The notes under the pieces were generated by a model. That model was not told the origin of the DNA. It did no database searches and saw nothing but the letters and a program-made list of their open reading frames with translations. This document shows, in pieces, positions 12,967 to 24,516 of a stretch of DNA of 64,000 bases. Numbering within the stretch: position 1 is the first letter of the stretch; each line of letters begins with the position of its first letter. The DNA lies in contig JAMKCH010002927.1 in assembly GCA_023653785.1 (NCBI GenBank), forward strand, positions 1 to 64,000. The letters run 5' to 3'. Made by a program: the position numbers and the translations under genes. Origin of the DNA: Ophioderma brevispina. Its lineage: Eukaryota; Echinodermata; Ophiuroidea; Amphilepidida; Ophiodermatidae.

Positions 12967-13709
12967 TTTCCCTCCTTTTCAAGAAACTGAATTGAAAAAT
13001 TTTTCCTTCATTTTGAGGCGGGGTGGCCGATAAAATGCAGTGGCCGAAAGTTCATTGGACAACCTTATTGCAAAGCGCGTTTGTAGGTAAGGCCCGTGAG
13101 GTGTATACACTAGCTTGCCTTTACAAGAGGGGAAAATTATGAAGTAAAGCGTGCTGTGCTTTAGGGCGTATGAGGTTGGTTTTCCTGAGGCTTACCGACA
13201 AAAATAAAATTTCCGGCATCTCAAGAAGATGATCGTTTGACACTCATGTGGAATTTTGCTCGGTCAAAGGAGCAATATTTGATAGGTGGTTGGCATCCAA
13301 AATGTTTATATAATTTGAGAAGTTGCGTCACTTATTTTGGTTGAAGAATTCAAACGCCCAATTCACCCCGATATCAAAACTCACCTGGATGAAAATGATG
13401 TTGGGTACCTTGCAACAAACGTGGGGGCGGCTGTCCGAGCTGATGATTATGCCTTGAAACACAAGTTGCATGACCACAATTATAGAGGTAATCGATTTGG
13501 TCTAAAAACAGAATTACCTTACTTATCCCCGAAAAACAAATGGCATGACAAAGAGGGGGACAATCATGGAAAAATAATTTTGATTCTGATAAAAAGGGTA
13601 GTGCCAAGTCAGGGAGTTTGCCTAGTTCCAGAATACAAGTCAAATCTTCAACCTTGTTTATTTATTGTAATCAGCCTGGTCATTGTTAAAAGTCAATGTC
13701 CGAAGTTGA
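12967..13709 (+). pseudogene. Gag remnant with zinc-knuckle relic
   Basis: Fragments in more than one plus frame resemble the Gag of Gmr1/gypsy elements common in fish and echinoderms. An EKFFLHFE-type segment followed by W lies near 12990-13030, a KAREVYT-like segment near 13090, and EEFKRPIHPDIKTHLDE near 13342-13393 followed by ADDYALKHKLHDH. A CCHC-like relic (YCNQPGH and SQCPKLK) lies at about 13660-13709 in two frames. Multiple frameshifts and stops make this non-functional. The longest piece without a stop is 13337-13768. Confidence 0.75.
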
Positions 13710-13875
13710 AAGCTGCTGGGGGTGGTCAAGGAAAAACCTGTAGGCTGTATCATGTCTCCGAGGTTTGATGAAGTCTCTAAGGGGAAAGGTTGGGGACCCC
13801 GTTAAAAAGAAAAGGAAGGAACCAAACTGGGAGTGGGATTGAACCTTTTGTAATCGGAGGGCATGGTTTGCATCA

Positions 13876-14165
13876 TTGAAAAGTAGTGATGGGCCTGTAT
13901 CTATCTATTGCTCTCGTGATACCTGTTGTGATACTTCCATGGTATTGGAAGAAATTTTTCCCTTTGGTCAGGCAAGTTACACAGGGCAAGATTCTTTTAT
14001 TACAATGGGCAGGTACTGGAAAACTTTTATTGCAACCCCTACACAAATTACATTTGAGACTTATAGTTGTTTACACCGGTGAAGTGACTGTTGGTGTGAG
14101 ATCTAGATTGCCTGTAGGGGGGTCCACATGCTGCTAGGTAATGATTTGGCTGTGGAAGATTTTTC
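13876..14165 (+). pseudogene. Retroviral-type aspartic protease remnant
   Basis: One frame carries SRDTCCDTSMVLEEI where functional relatives have a conserved RDTG; here Cys replaces the catalytic-loop Gly. Another frame, from about 14080, carries GEVTVGVRSRLPV, and LLGNDLAVEDF follows at 14130-14165, the usual C-terminal protease motif in this element group. At least one frame change separates the parts. It precedes integrase directly, with no RT between. Confidence 0.72.
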
Positions 14166-14550
14166 CTGATCATAGTGGTCCCAAAGACCCGTGCAGAATT
14201 AACATAACCCAATGATGGGGGAAATGAACTTTCCGGAATGTGCAGTAACGTCGCGCAATTAGCAAGAAGCGCGTCAAAGCCAAGAAGAAATGGCTTTGAC
14301 AATCCTAAATTTAGGAAATACTTTTATGGGGAATATGGGGAGGATTTCCCATGTTTGGATGGTAACCAATCCATCTGTAAGGTGGTGTGAGTCCCCTTTG
14401 GTTCGAAGGTGCACCTTGTTAGGGATTGTCAGAAGTTCCCTTGTGCCAATGAAAAATTGTGGCAGGAACAGGAAAAAGATCCTGTGCTTGTTAGGTTGTG
14501 TCAAAGGGCATTGACCCCTGAGGAGGCGGAATAGCTTCCAGTTTGTTTCT

Positions 14551-15075
14551 ATGAAAAAAGAAATGGAGTCCCTTATGCGAAAATTAATCGTTACGGCTTG
14601 GTGTGTCCCTGCCAATGAAGAATGGCAGATTGTCCACCAGATAGTTGTCCCGCAGTTTACTCATAGGGAAGTGTTGAGTATTGCACATGATACCAATGGG
14701 GGGGAGAATCTTGGGGTAAATAAAACCCGTGACAAATATGTAAGTCATTTCTGTGGCCACCCTACAAAAGGGATGTGTCAAATTATTGGCAGAACTTTCA
14801 TGTGTGCCAATTAGTTGGCAAACCAAATCAGACTATTCCACTAGCACCATTAAAGCCTATTCCTGCTTTGACGAACCATTTTTCGAAAGAGATAATAGAC
14901 TGTGTGGGCCCATTACCCAAGACAAGAACGGGAAATGATACTTTGTAACCATCATGTTTGCTTCTACTAGGTTCCCCGAGGCAATACCTCTTTCGGAATA
15001 TAAAGTCGGTACAGTTGTGACGGGCATTACGAAGTTTTTTGCTTTTGTGGTTTACCAAAACTATTCAATCAACCT
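14551..15075 (+). pseudogene. Integrase remnant (HHCC zinc domain and start of core)
   Basis: At 14581-14812 one frame reads HQIVVPQFTHREVLSIAHD, then LGVNKTRDKYVSHF, then FMCAN: this is the H2C2 zinc-binding domain of Ty3/gypsy integrase. The second Cys position is disturbed at CXXC (MCAN). The catalytic-core start follows at 14870-15075 (FERxxIDCVGPLPKTRTGN-like, ASTRFPEAIPL-like) in changing frames. The match then stops abruptly, so the DDE core is truncated. Confidence 0.8.
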
Positions 15076-15244
15076 GGTATGGGGCGAGCATGTAGAAAAA
15101 TAAAACAAAAAAAAAAGGACCACCAGACAACGGTTGATAAATTGTCAAATGCTAATTTGACTGTTAACCTTGTCAGAGTGAATTTTGTCATGTCTACTGT
15201 TGACGTATCTGGGTCATGTTTGAGGTCAGGGTCAAGTTAGACCC

Positions 15245-15800
15245 TGTACAATGCAAAAGTTGAGTCAATTGATCAGTTTCCCATTCCCAGGAAAGCGTGA
15301 ACTCATGAGATTTTCTTGGAATGGCCCCCGGGCTATTACAGGCACTCCTGTCCAAATTTTTCAGATAGAGCCGCACCCCTTACAAGTTTTGCTGAAAAGG
15401 GTGCCAAAATTCATTTGGAACAGAACACTGTCAGCACGCATTCAGGAACATCAAGGCTATTCTCATGAGTTCCCCTGTCCCTTGTGTGCGTCCAGATTTT
15501 GAGAGTCATTCAAAATTCAGGTTGATGGGCTAGGACATATGTGTGGACTGTTTTTTATACCAAGAAAATCATACACATGAACTAAGGAAAGTTGACCACA
15601 GATTATCAGTGTGTTACTTTTCTAGGAAATGTCAATAAACACCAGAAAATTATTCTACTATTGAAAGAAACACTGGCATTTGGATTTTGGCATCTAACGC
15701 ATTTGTGAAGTGTAATGTAAGCTCACCATCAACATTAGATTATGGTGTATTCTGATCATAATCCCCTAGTGTATGAACTAACAAGATCCACACTCACCTA
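15245..15800 (+). pseudogene. RT thumb / RNase H remnant
   Basis: After the integrase relic, fragments in several frames resemble the segment linking RT to RNase H (GYYRH-like, LLKKGAKFIW-like, 15325-15420). RNase H pieces follow (PVLCxPDF-like at about 15475-15500, SRK with KNYSTIE-like at about 15625-15665, and a TDHNPLV-like DNA segment near 15755-15775). The polymerase palm with YxDD was not found, so it is deleted or unrecognisable. The position after integrase gives the Gmr1-type order. Confidence 0.65.
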
Positions 15801-16705
15801 GACTGAGTGTGTGTGTCAAGGGACAGATATTCAATTAACAGAGGGACAATTATGTCTGCAAAGAAGTCCCTCTCTCAGAAGTCATCATAGTAAAGGAAAG
15901 AAAATCTGATTGGCAGACTGTTGTTGGCACGTGCTGGTGTGTAAGGGTTAAAAACATAACCAGATGAGCTAGCAACACATATATACCCTATTTGACTGCT
16001 TCATCTAAATTTTACATGGTATTAATATTTGGTTTACTCTGGATATGAGTATGTAATTTTTTTTGAAATTTTTGAAGATGAAAAGTTATTTAAAACCCTT
16101 TTTGAAGAGTTGGAATTTTAATAAGAACTTATTTGGTAACGTAGTGAATGCCCATTTGTGTGCATGCTGATTTGTGTGTATTTTTGCAAGCCTGTCAACC
16201 CACATGAAATGTTTGATATGTGCCAAATGTTTCAAAAATGTTTGTACTGCTGTTAACAACTGTTACTTGTAAGGCAAGAGCCCACCTGTACAGCTTTGGG
16301 AACCTAAATTAAGTATGCATGGGGAAATTATGGTTAACAAAATGGTTAAATTATTTTGCACACAGTCGGGGGTAATCAAAGGGATTTCTTTTTAATCATG
16401 CTGAATAGAGCTGTGTTGGAGGATTCTAAAAATAGATTTTATTAGACATGGATATAAAGTTAATATTGTGTTTATGGCTCAGTTGAGTGAATGTAAGGGA
16501 TCCTGTGAAAGTTGAAATTTGACATGATTGTACATGGTAATTTTAGTAATAATGTCCGTGTTGCAGCAGTGACAGTGTTTCCATATTTAATGTTAAAATG
16601 AAATTATTCATGGTCATATCTAGTATTAATTTTAGAATAAAGCATGGCGTTTTGTGATTTCTTTTAAAAGAAAGTTGATGTATTTTCCAACTTTCTTTTT
16701 CTTAT

Positions 16706-16714
16706 GAGGGAGGA
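16706..16714 (+). other. Polypurine tract before 3' LTR
   Basis: GAGGGAGGA lies one base before the TGTTACAG start of the 3' LTR, the expected position for the plus-strand primer. Confidence 0.65.
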
Positions 16715-16715
16715 T

Positions 16716-17841
16716 TGTTACAGTCAGGAATGTTCAAATTAAAACCCCCTGCTTGGTTGAAATAATTATAGTTTATTGGTCGTGGCAAATATGATTTATA
16801 CTTTAGTAGTTAAATTTGGCAACTGGCGACCGACTGCTTCTGATGGATTACTGCCTCAGGCGATCTGTAACTAATAGCGCCCTCAAGGCAGTGGGCAATT
16901 TTTCTTGGATGTCAACGAGCCCTCGGAAAATCAGCTCTGGTGAGTTGGAGGTAGGTCAGGATGAAGTACTTTTCTCCATGTCGCTTCTACTTTTGTTTGA
17001 TCTGTGACTCTTTAGTTTTTACAGCGACTCTGTTGGTGAGAATAACTCAGTGTTTGGCGTTTGGACTTTGAAATGTTCGACTGAAAGCTTCAACTCAACT
17101 CTTGATGTCCGCTGGACAAGCTTTTCAACGCACCCATTGTCTGGATAGCTGTCACACTGGCCGCCATGTTTGAATTTTCGTCGATTTATAAATTATGAAC
17201 TTTAAGTTCCAGACTCGCTTAGTTTCTACGCCATTCTATGGGTTTTTCTTCGTTGGGGAAGGCAGTTAATTTTCCCTACCAATCCGACTACCGGTCACTG
17301 ATCACACTATCTTATACTCCACTCTCGAGCCGATAAATATGCTTTTAGCCGCACACACAATTTCATGGACATGAATATCTATAATTATAAGCCATGTTGG
17401 AAAGCCCTACTTGTGGACGCATGTGACTGAACATTTTCCTCTCTTCTGACGCGACAAATTGAGGGTTTTTCGGACAACTGTTTAAAAAATTATAGGGTTT
17501 AAATGCAGGTCGCCTACTAATAAGTTTCTAGGGTACATTTCATCATCTCACAAGAACTGAATATCATATCTATTCTTTCCATCCTACAGACGTAACTAAA
17601 CCTTGTTTATGAAATTATGAACTGCCACCAATTTTACCTATTGATTGTTATGTGTAATTATGAATTTGTCATTGATGTTTGCTTTGTTTCCACAACCACC
17701 TAGTGGTTCACCTATTTTGGCGTAACTATAATAGATAGTGAAACAAATCACAAAAATATCCTGCTTTTGGGTTTCAATATGTGATTTATTTTTTCCACCT
17801 GCGTTGGCTTTAGAACATTTGGCTATTCTGGCCCGTTAACA
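16716..17841 (+). repeat. 3' LTR (1126 bp)
   Basis: Starts TGTTACAGTCAGGAATG and ends GTTAACA, followed by the CTTG duplication. It is colinear with 11268-12356 but has many single-base insertions and deletions relative to it. An open stretch at its start (16816-17007) is chance. Confidence 0.92.
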
Positions 17842-19369
17842 CTTGAATGGGGGGGGGGGGCAGAAAATTGCTTTTCTAATGCAAGTGAGCCATCAGCAGG
17901 CATTAAGAGTATCAGTGAATTGATTTCCATTTTTTTGCTATGCCTGGTGGAATATGAAACAGTGTTGTTGCAATTTATACATTGTTGCATAACAGGCCCT
18001 TTAGGGTGATCACAATCCTACCTGCTATCATCAAGATAACCAATTAAAGCTTGGATTCTTAAATGTGTTCATGTGGAAGATCAGTATCCAAGTCGTCTTG
18101 GAGGGAAAAAAAAGGGACTATTGAGAGAATACCGTGGGTAAATCAAAATCGTTGGAGCCTGCACTGTTTGATCATCAGATTTTGACACCATGACACCACA
18201 TCTAATCCATACAATACGAGATGTGGTACAGTTTAGAAACTTTGAATTGTAAAATCCAACAGCAAAATATCAGAATGGCTAAGTGCATTTCAATGGATAT
18301 GTGCCAACAAAAAAAAAAGTTTGTTTATGGTAATTTTTATGTATGTTAGCAATGGTTTTATAAGACAAAATTCATTGGGACTCGCAAATGATTTATGAAA
18401 TTAACACACACCACAAATAATTATGTAGGGGGGACAAATAGTTTCAATGAAATAAATGATATGGAGAACATTAAGGAATCATGTATTGTGGCTAGGTAAA
18501 TATGTTTGTATAATATTAACTGTTTCTCTGAACAGTAAGGCATCATACAATCTGTATTCACGAAATATTGGCTGCTTAGTATTTAATTGAACCAATTGAA
18601 CTCTATTTAGAAAAATATGCAGAGTGCATACGTGAATGAACACATGCTGCTATTCTTACATAGGCCCTCCATAAGATTTTTAAATACTTATTACATTAAT
18701 ATTAAGGTTTTGTGTATTTAAAGCTAGTACATATTTTGATTGGAGGAGAAAAAAGGGCAATGTGCCATTTATGAATAAGGTCATGTTGAAATATGGTTGT
18801 TTTTCTTATCCAAGGTCGCTACTGTATTGAATATTTGCATGCGTGACTTTTATTAAAGTCACCACCAATCAAAACCAAGCTACACTCACTTATTACTGGT
18901 GGAACATTAATGAGGGAGATGTGAGAAAGAAGTGTACATCTATCATACTAAGAGTACAAATTCAAAACAAATTCTATGATAGCTATAGGGACATACCAGC
19001 CTGCCAAGAGGACTGTTAATATGTACGGTGTAGAGGTGTTTCCCTTTTTTTTTGAAGGATGGATGAGTTTGGGATTAGCAGCAGTTCATAAGTGGAGGCA
19101 ATGCATTTTAGCTTTTTTTTCTCACTAATATTGGGATGGCTTTAGGTGTCAGGATTAGTTGAGCCTGTGTAAGCTGATCAGGGGATGCGTGTATCCATGA
19201 TACGGATGCTCCTTTGAAGCGGGAGCGGATGGTTTTCACCCTACTCTTAATCAAAACTGATGCGACGTACATGTACAGTTGGACTCTCTGTAAATGGGAC
19301 TGACTGCTTAACGTCCCCTCTGATAGAAGGGATGGATTCATGATCATTTGCCCAATCAAGCAACATGTA

Positions 19370-19830
19370 AAACACCCATGCTAGCATGGGTCACCATGGT
19401 TCACCCATGGAGCGGTGCTTGACATAGCCAACTGTGCTTTGACCCTGGTCAACCAAAACGGCTTGAGAAATGGCACCACAGTCAAACCTATGGTTGACAA
19501 TGGTTGAACCAAGAGAAGAGAGTACCAGTAGCTTCCACAATGCATTGCTTCCATTGGAAGGTTTTGTACAGGTTGCCATGTGGATCGGTAGAGATGAACC
19601 GCTCTTAAAATGCAAGTTTGTGATCCAGAGTACTATCCAAGTTAGCATTGTTTCATCACTAACGCTCCACATCAGTACCTGTACCAAAAACCTCCATTGG
19701 AAGAAAAGCATTGTGGGAAGCTATTGAAATCTTACTCTTGTTGAACCTATGGTTGATCATGATCAAAGCCATGCCAATGACCATGGTTAAAGTATACCCG
19801 GCGTGCTACTTCGTACGTCCCGCTGGACAC
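19370..19830. repeat. Fold-back (palindromic) repeat, copy 1
   Basis: An inner palindrome at about 19529-19725 has GTAGCTTCCACAATGCATTG at the left and GCATTGTGGGAAGCTATTG at the right. The palindrome continues outward: GGTTGAACCAAGAG at 19501 faces CTCTTGTTGAACC at 19735. A related copy is at 20972-21122. No transposon class is assigned and no coding capacity is credible. Confidence 0.65.
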
Positions 19831-20811
19831 CAGTATATGATGGATGATTAATATTATTTAAGTCTATTGAGGAGAGGGTTTGTTGAACTGATTAAAAATA
19901 CTATCAGTGGAAAGTGAGCTTGAAGTCCTACCCACGTCACCAGAGGAGTCTTCAAATCAAACACCCAAGCCATATATCAAGTTAACACGGGAATGTGCAG
20001 GACAACACTTTCAGGTATGGTGTTTATTGATGTAAATACTGGCAGTACGGGGTTGGCAGAGGGGGATAAATGGGGTCATGAGGTCATCCGGCGTAACATC
20101 ATGTACCCAATTTTACTGACTATTATGAATGCAGAATTACACCAAAATTGACATTTTTGGGGACTTGTGTACTGGACAAAAACAAGATTATTTATTAGCC
20201 TGTCCTACAATCAGAAAAAATTATAACAAAATTACCTAGTTTGTTGATGATGTGTGTATGATTTGAATTCATTGATTATTTTTTGTAGATATATTATAGT
20301 AGTATTAAGTAGGAGGGTGGACAGAGAAAGTTTAGAATTGACTTCATGGAATAGTTTGTTGGCCTTGGAAGGTGGACTGTGATAAAGGTTATGAGGTTGG
20401 GTTATAATAGCAGTGAAGTACTAGAGTTATTCATTCTTCCTCTACAAGCTGATGTGCTTATATTCCCAGTAAGAAATCGAGGTGGTGGGAACACTCAATT
20501 TCGTTACAAACAAATTATAAACACCTTATAGGGGACCAACACAAAATGTATGAAATAGGCAAGTTATTACTGTGGAACATCAAAGGACTTATGTTAATTT
20601 CAATGATGGATATGGTACACAAAATAGTTACTTGGTAACATCATATAGGAACGGAAACCCAAATTTTAAAATTAAATCAATTGTTCTTACAAGGGACATC
20701 TGAATTGAATGAAATTGCTTACATGTATATAGCTTGAAATTTCTGCAATACCAAGTGGAATTGTAAAGTTGTATGGCAGAACATCTATTCCAATATTGGA
20801 CTATCTCTATT

Positions 20812-20925
20812 GGTGTGCGTCTTTGTTGTGTATAAAGTGGTTGTGTGTGTATGTAGTGTATGTGGTGTGTGTTCTGTGGTGTTGTGTGCGCGGCGCGCAC
20901 ATTTGCGTGCATATGTGCGAGGGAT
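20812..20925 (+). repeat. Imperfect TG-rich simple repeat
   Basis: A run of interrupted TG units ending in a CG-containing palindrome (GTGCGCGGCGCGCAC, 20885-20899). Cys/Val-rich frames through it are artefacts of the repeat. Confidence 0.8.
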
Positions 20926-20971
20926 GCAGAACCAAACATATTCTAATTGCCAAAAAGAGGAAGAATCAGGT

Positions 20972-21122
20972 AGCTTCCCACAATGCATTGCTTCCAATGG
21001 AGATTTTGTCCAGGTAGGCATGTGAATCGTAGAGATGAAACATTCTTCAAATGCAAGTTTGAGATCAGTACTGTTAATTTAGACATGTTTCATCTCTAAC
21101 GATTCATATTGGAAGCTACTTA
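20972..21122. repeat. Fold-back repeat, copy 2
   Basis: GTAGCTTCCCACAATGCATT at the left and ATTGGAAGCTAC at the right, with inner inverted arms GTAGAGATGAAAC and GTTTCATCTCTAAC. Same family as 19529-19725. Confidence 0.65.
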
Positions 21123-22361
21123 AATCTCCTCTTATTGCAAACAATGATATTAATTCTGTGGGAAGTCATGTGTGGGAGTCTGTGGGTTTTATACATTTAT
21201 TTTCCTGCATATTTACTTGTGATTGATTTCCAGTTATCTTTATTTCCTTTTTAAATCGTCTTACAAGTTAAATACATTCTCTCATATTCATTAACTTTCA
21301 GCAAAATCTTTTGCCTTCTTCATTTTTGAATTCTCATCACAAACGGCAACTTATCACTCGTCTCATTTCCAATGCATCAGGTTGTAGAGATGAAATGAAG
21401 TCAATTCTTGCATATTCATCAAGGTAACTGATATTTATCAATACCATATGATATCATTCACTCAGCAGCATATGTTCTTTGAATGCCACCGTCAAGGCTT
21501 CCTTAAGGCCAATCGTAAAAATGAAATGCTTAGTAAATTTTAAATGTTTTTGCCCATGTGGTCATGGCATTAAATTTCATAACTTCCTTTCTCATACTAT
21601 TTATTCTGCTCTTTGTTTTAGGCCCATTTATCATTGACAATTCATGGTAAATTACCTCAACAAAATCAAATAAGCGGTTAATGATTAACCCACACATTGC
21701 AGAATTAATCACAATTTTATGGTTACAGATTAATTTCACTTACCAATCATATTTTAGTGAATGCTGGAAAGAACTGCAGTGGTCTACAAATGATCATTTT
21801 TTATGTTTCAGGTGCACTGCTGGATTACAACATCATCCCCCCACCATTTCACATAGAATTTTTGCTCAATATCGGGGAGTGAACAGGAATCTGCCAATTA
21901 CAAGGTTTAGCACCAAACACTGCATCTGATGGGTGACGCCTCATGCCTGCCCTCCCAGAGTCTAAACTTCACAGTATACAGCATTAAACCTTAATTTTGA
22001 CTAAAGTATGGCATAAACATTGAACACCATATGGTTCAATCAATCAAGTATTGATCCTGAAAATGATTCCATTCTGAGGGCATACATAATTTATGTCATG
22101 TGTAATTTTTCTTACACTTCTGTAAAAGCTAAGCAAGAGATTACATTATGATAAAAAAATCTTGAAAACTGGCATTTCTGTAAGAGAGATACTGACGTGA
22201 TCTAAATTTATAAGCAATTTTTTGTGAAAGGTAGACCCCTGTTCACAGCACCATAACACACAGCGGTTGAGTCCACCGTTGCATTAGTTGGGAACTTAGT
22301 TCTAAATTTCAAACTTTGCAGTATCCATTTATGTCCAATTTTGTTTTATTCTTGGACCTAC

Positions 22362-22454
22362 CTTTGCACTGCCTTCCTTGTCCAGCTGGGCGGTAATCTT
22401 CCTCCAGTCTCCATACGTTCCTGAAGTGGAATCACTAGGCACTCCATGATTGAA
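22362..22454 (-). CDS. MTSS1-like: MTSS1/MTSS2-like exon, I-BAR, frame-disturbed
   Basis: Minus-strand exon after a GTAG acceptor (AG at 22456-22455) and before a GTAGGT donor (22361-22356). The first part reads SIMECLVIPLQERME in one frame, and the next part WRKITAQLDKEGSAK in another. Vertebrate MTSS1 has DCLINPLQEQMEEWKKVANQ followed by LDKDHAK before EYKKARQ, so the homology runs across the break. One base appears to be missing between GAG and TGG (around 22406-22409). A second mismatch lies at the 3' end: the next exon (8443-8517) needs one leftover base, whereas AAG ends in phase 0. Use of the second GT, four bases downstream, would restore phase (AAG GTA G). Assembly indels, an alternative donor, or a decayed allele are the options. 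Context and order argue that it is the true upstream exon. Confidence 0.8.
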
Positions 22455-23089
22455 CTACGATTCAAAATAACGATATCACAACTTATGTAAAATGGGTTTT
22501 AAACAAGTAGTAGTTTAAAAAGCCAGGTAATCGTGAAAGCTGGGTGACTATCTATGAATTATTAAACATTCCCTACCACACCTACCCAGCGAAATGTGGG
22601 GCCAGGGCTGAAAAAAAATGCCAAATTTCCCAGGAACACAATCAAAATTTTCTCCAAGATAACAAAATTTCCCTTCAATTCTTATGTATTTCTTTATTTA
22701 CATGACAAAAATTTCCTTCCAAATAGGAAGATTTCCCGGAAACCAGGTTCCCAGTTCCCGCACTTTTTCCAGACTTGTGTGGGGCTAGGGTGAGAATTGT
22801 GTGCTAGTATTGTAGGCTGGGTTATAATTATAACCAGTTAGTGTACTCCAGGGTGGCAGAATGCAATTTTTTGTAACCCCCCCTTTGAAATCCAATGTTG
22901 GAAATCCCAAACTTGCCAAGTCAGATTACATCATATTTGTGATTTAATGCAAGGAAACAGCTTGTGTAATCTTGGAATTTTGCCGCTATCTCAGTAGAGT
23001 AGGGACACAGGGTTTTATGGGACTAGATTCTAGGTGCCCAATAAAACCTACAGGGATCCATCCCCAGGGGTTGGGGAGAATGTATTTAA

Positions 23090-23398
23090 ACATGCAATGA
23101 GAGATTTCACAGGTGTCCCTAAAGAAATTTCCATCGAAAATATCCCTATCTTAAAAGACTGAGAAGCATTTCTTTGGTACAAAAATAGTATACTAAAAAT
23201 TGGGAAATTTCTAATTTTGTATCATAAAGCAAATATGAAATTCAGTCTGTATTATTGAAATATATCAAAACAATCACCTTTTTTTCACTTTCAAGGCATT
23301 TCTTTAGCCAAATACAAAGAAAACTATTGAGTGTCTAATCTATATGAAATTGCTACATGACACAAAATATGGATGCCTTGAAATCTCTCATTGCACCT
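23090..23398. mobile_element. TTAA MITE, family K2 (GCAATGAGAGATTT ends), copy 1
   Basis: Ends ACATGCAATGAGAGATTTC and GAAATCTCTCATTGCACCT; flanks TTAA (23086-23089) and TTAT (23399-23402, a one-base decay). It shares internal sequence with 26737-27090 and 55579-55927 (TTTGGTACAAAAAT, GTGTCTAATCTATATGAAAT). Confidence 0.82.
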
Positions 23399-23566
23399 TT
23401 ATGTGTAATTAGTAAAAACAACAAACCCATCATTTCCTTATATTTTTCAAGGGGGGTAGTGAAAGCACTTGAATAGTGCATACATTGCATACCCCAGAGG
23501 GTGCATTGAGTCAATCCCACAATGCACCAGTCTTGGAGAAATTTCACCACAATAAAGTCATGTGAT

Positions 23567-23927
23567 CCCACAAAAATCCTATTCTTAACACATAAAATCC
23601 CTGACTTTTGCTCATTTTAGCCCACAAAGCATTAGTACTTTGGGAATTTTTAACATGAATCTGATCATAATATGTCTTATTGTTCTTAAAACTTTTGGAA
23701 CACATTTTAGGCCAATGAAAGTCAATGTTATGTTTCCCGTAACAGTTTTTGCAAATCATAATGAGGCAATTATTTCATTTTTCATTATTCTTAATTTTGC
23801 AGTAACAGCCATTTCACCAACCTTCAGCATCCTCTAACAACTACAATATTTTGTCAAAACAGATGTGATCACAAGAAGAAACCTTGATATATTTTCTTTA
23901 AAATACAAAATAATGAACTTTTTGGGG
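23567..23927 (+). repeat. Direct duplication, unit 1 (empty site)
   Basis: This segment, starting CCCACAAAAATCC and ending GAACTTTTTGGGG, is repeated from 23948 after a run of 20 A. The units differ by a deletion of about 68 bp in unit 1 (after TTTTGTCAAAACA) and by the absence in unit 1 of the nested element. The uninterrupted TTAA at 23898-23901 is the empty target site. Tandem duplication or two haplotypes placed in series by the assembler would both explain this. Confidence 0.88.
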
Positions 23928-24516
23928 AAAAAAAAAAAAAAAAAAAACCCACAAAAATCCTATTCTTAACACATAAAATCCCTGACTTTTGCTCATTTTA
24001 GCCCACAAAGCATTAGTACTTTGGGAATTTTTAACATGAATCTGATCATAATATGTCTTATTGTTCTTAAACTTTTGGAACACATTTTAGGCCAATGAAA
24101 GTCAATGTTATGTTTCCCGTAACAGTTTTTGCAAATCATAATGAGGCAATTATTTCATTTTTCATTATTCATTATTCTTAATTTTGCAGTAACAGCCATT
24201 TCACCAACCTTCAGCATCCTCTAACAACTACAATATTTTGTCAAAACACCACCCTACACTTAGAAATGACTTTGAAACTGTGATTTGGTTTAAAATCTAC
24301 TAAATTCACATCACAAGATGTGATCACAAGAAGAAACCTTGATATATTTTCTTTAACCCTAACCCGGACCGGGTCGTTTTGCCGACCGATGGCCCAAATG
24401 CAATGAAGGGCAATCTATTTTTATTTTTAACGGCCCAGATGCAACGAGAGCCAAATTTTGCGTTTCATTGCATCTCGGCCGTTTTTCCCGGCACAGGAAT
24501 AAGTAGCATAAAGTCA

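Larger units (their letters stand above)
11264..17845 (+). mobile_element. Ty3/gypsy LTR retrotransposon, Gmr1-like, decayed, with TSD
   Basis: Complete outline of an LTR element on the plus strand. Two LTRs (11268-12356 and 16716-17841) begin TGTTACAGTC and end in GTAACA or GTTAACA. A 4-bp CTTG duplication flanks the element (11264-11267 and 17842-17845). A primer-binding site follows the 5' LTR and a purine tract precedes the 3' LTR. Inside, remnants appear in the order Gag, protease, integrase, RT thumb/RNase H. Integrase lying before RT/RNase H is the order of Gmr1-like elements, unlike most Ty3/gypsy. All reading frames are interrupted and most of RT is absent, so the copy is non-autonomous. 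It sits in an MTSS intron, antisense to the gene. Confidence 0.9.
8518..22361 (-). other. MTSS-like intron of about 13.8 kb
   Basis: Interval between the exons at 22362-22454 and 8443-8517. It contains a TTAA MITE (8690-9036), the LTR retrotransposon (11268-17841), palindromic repeats (19370-19830 and 20972-21122) and a TG-rich tract (20812-20925). Between 9037 and 11263, 17846 and 19369, and 21123 and 22361 I see nothing I can name. Intron status depends on the exon at 22362-22454 being part of the same gene, which its sequence supports. Confidence 0.75.

Noticed and set aside
19391..19727. Frames of about 100 codons on opposite strands
   Set aside because: They lie in the fold-back repeat and mirror its palindrome.
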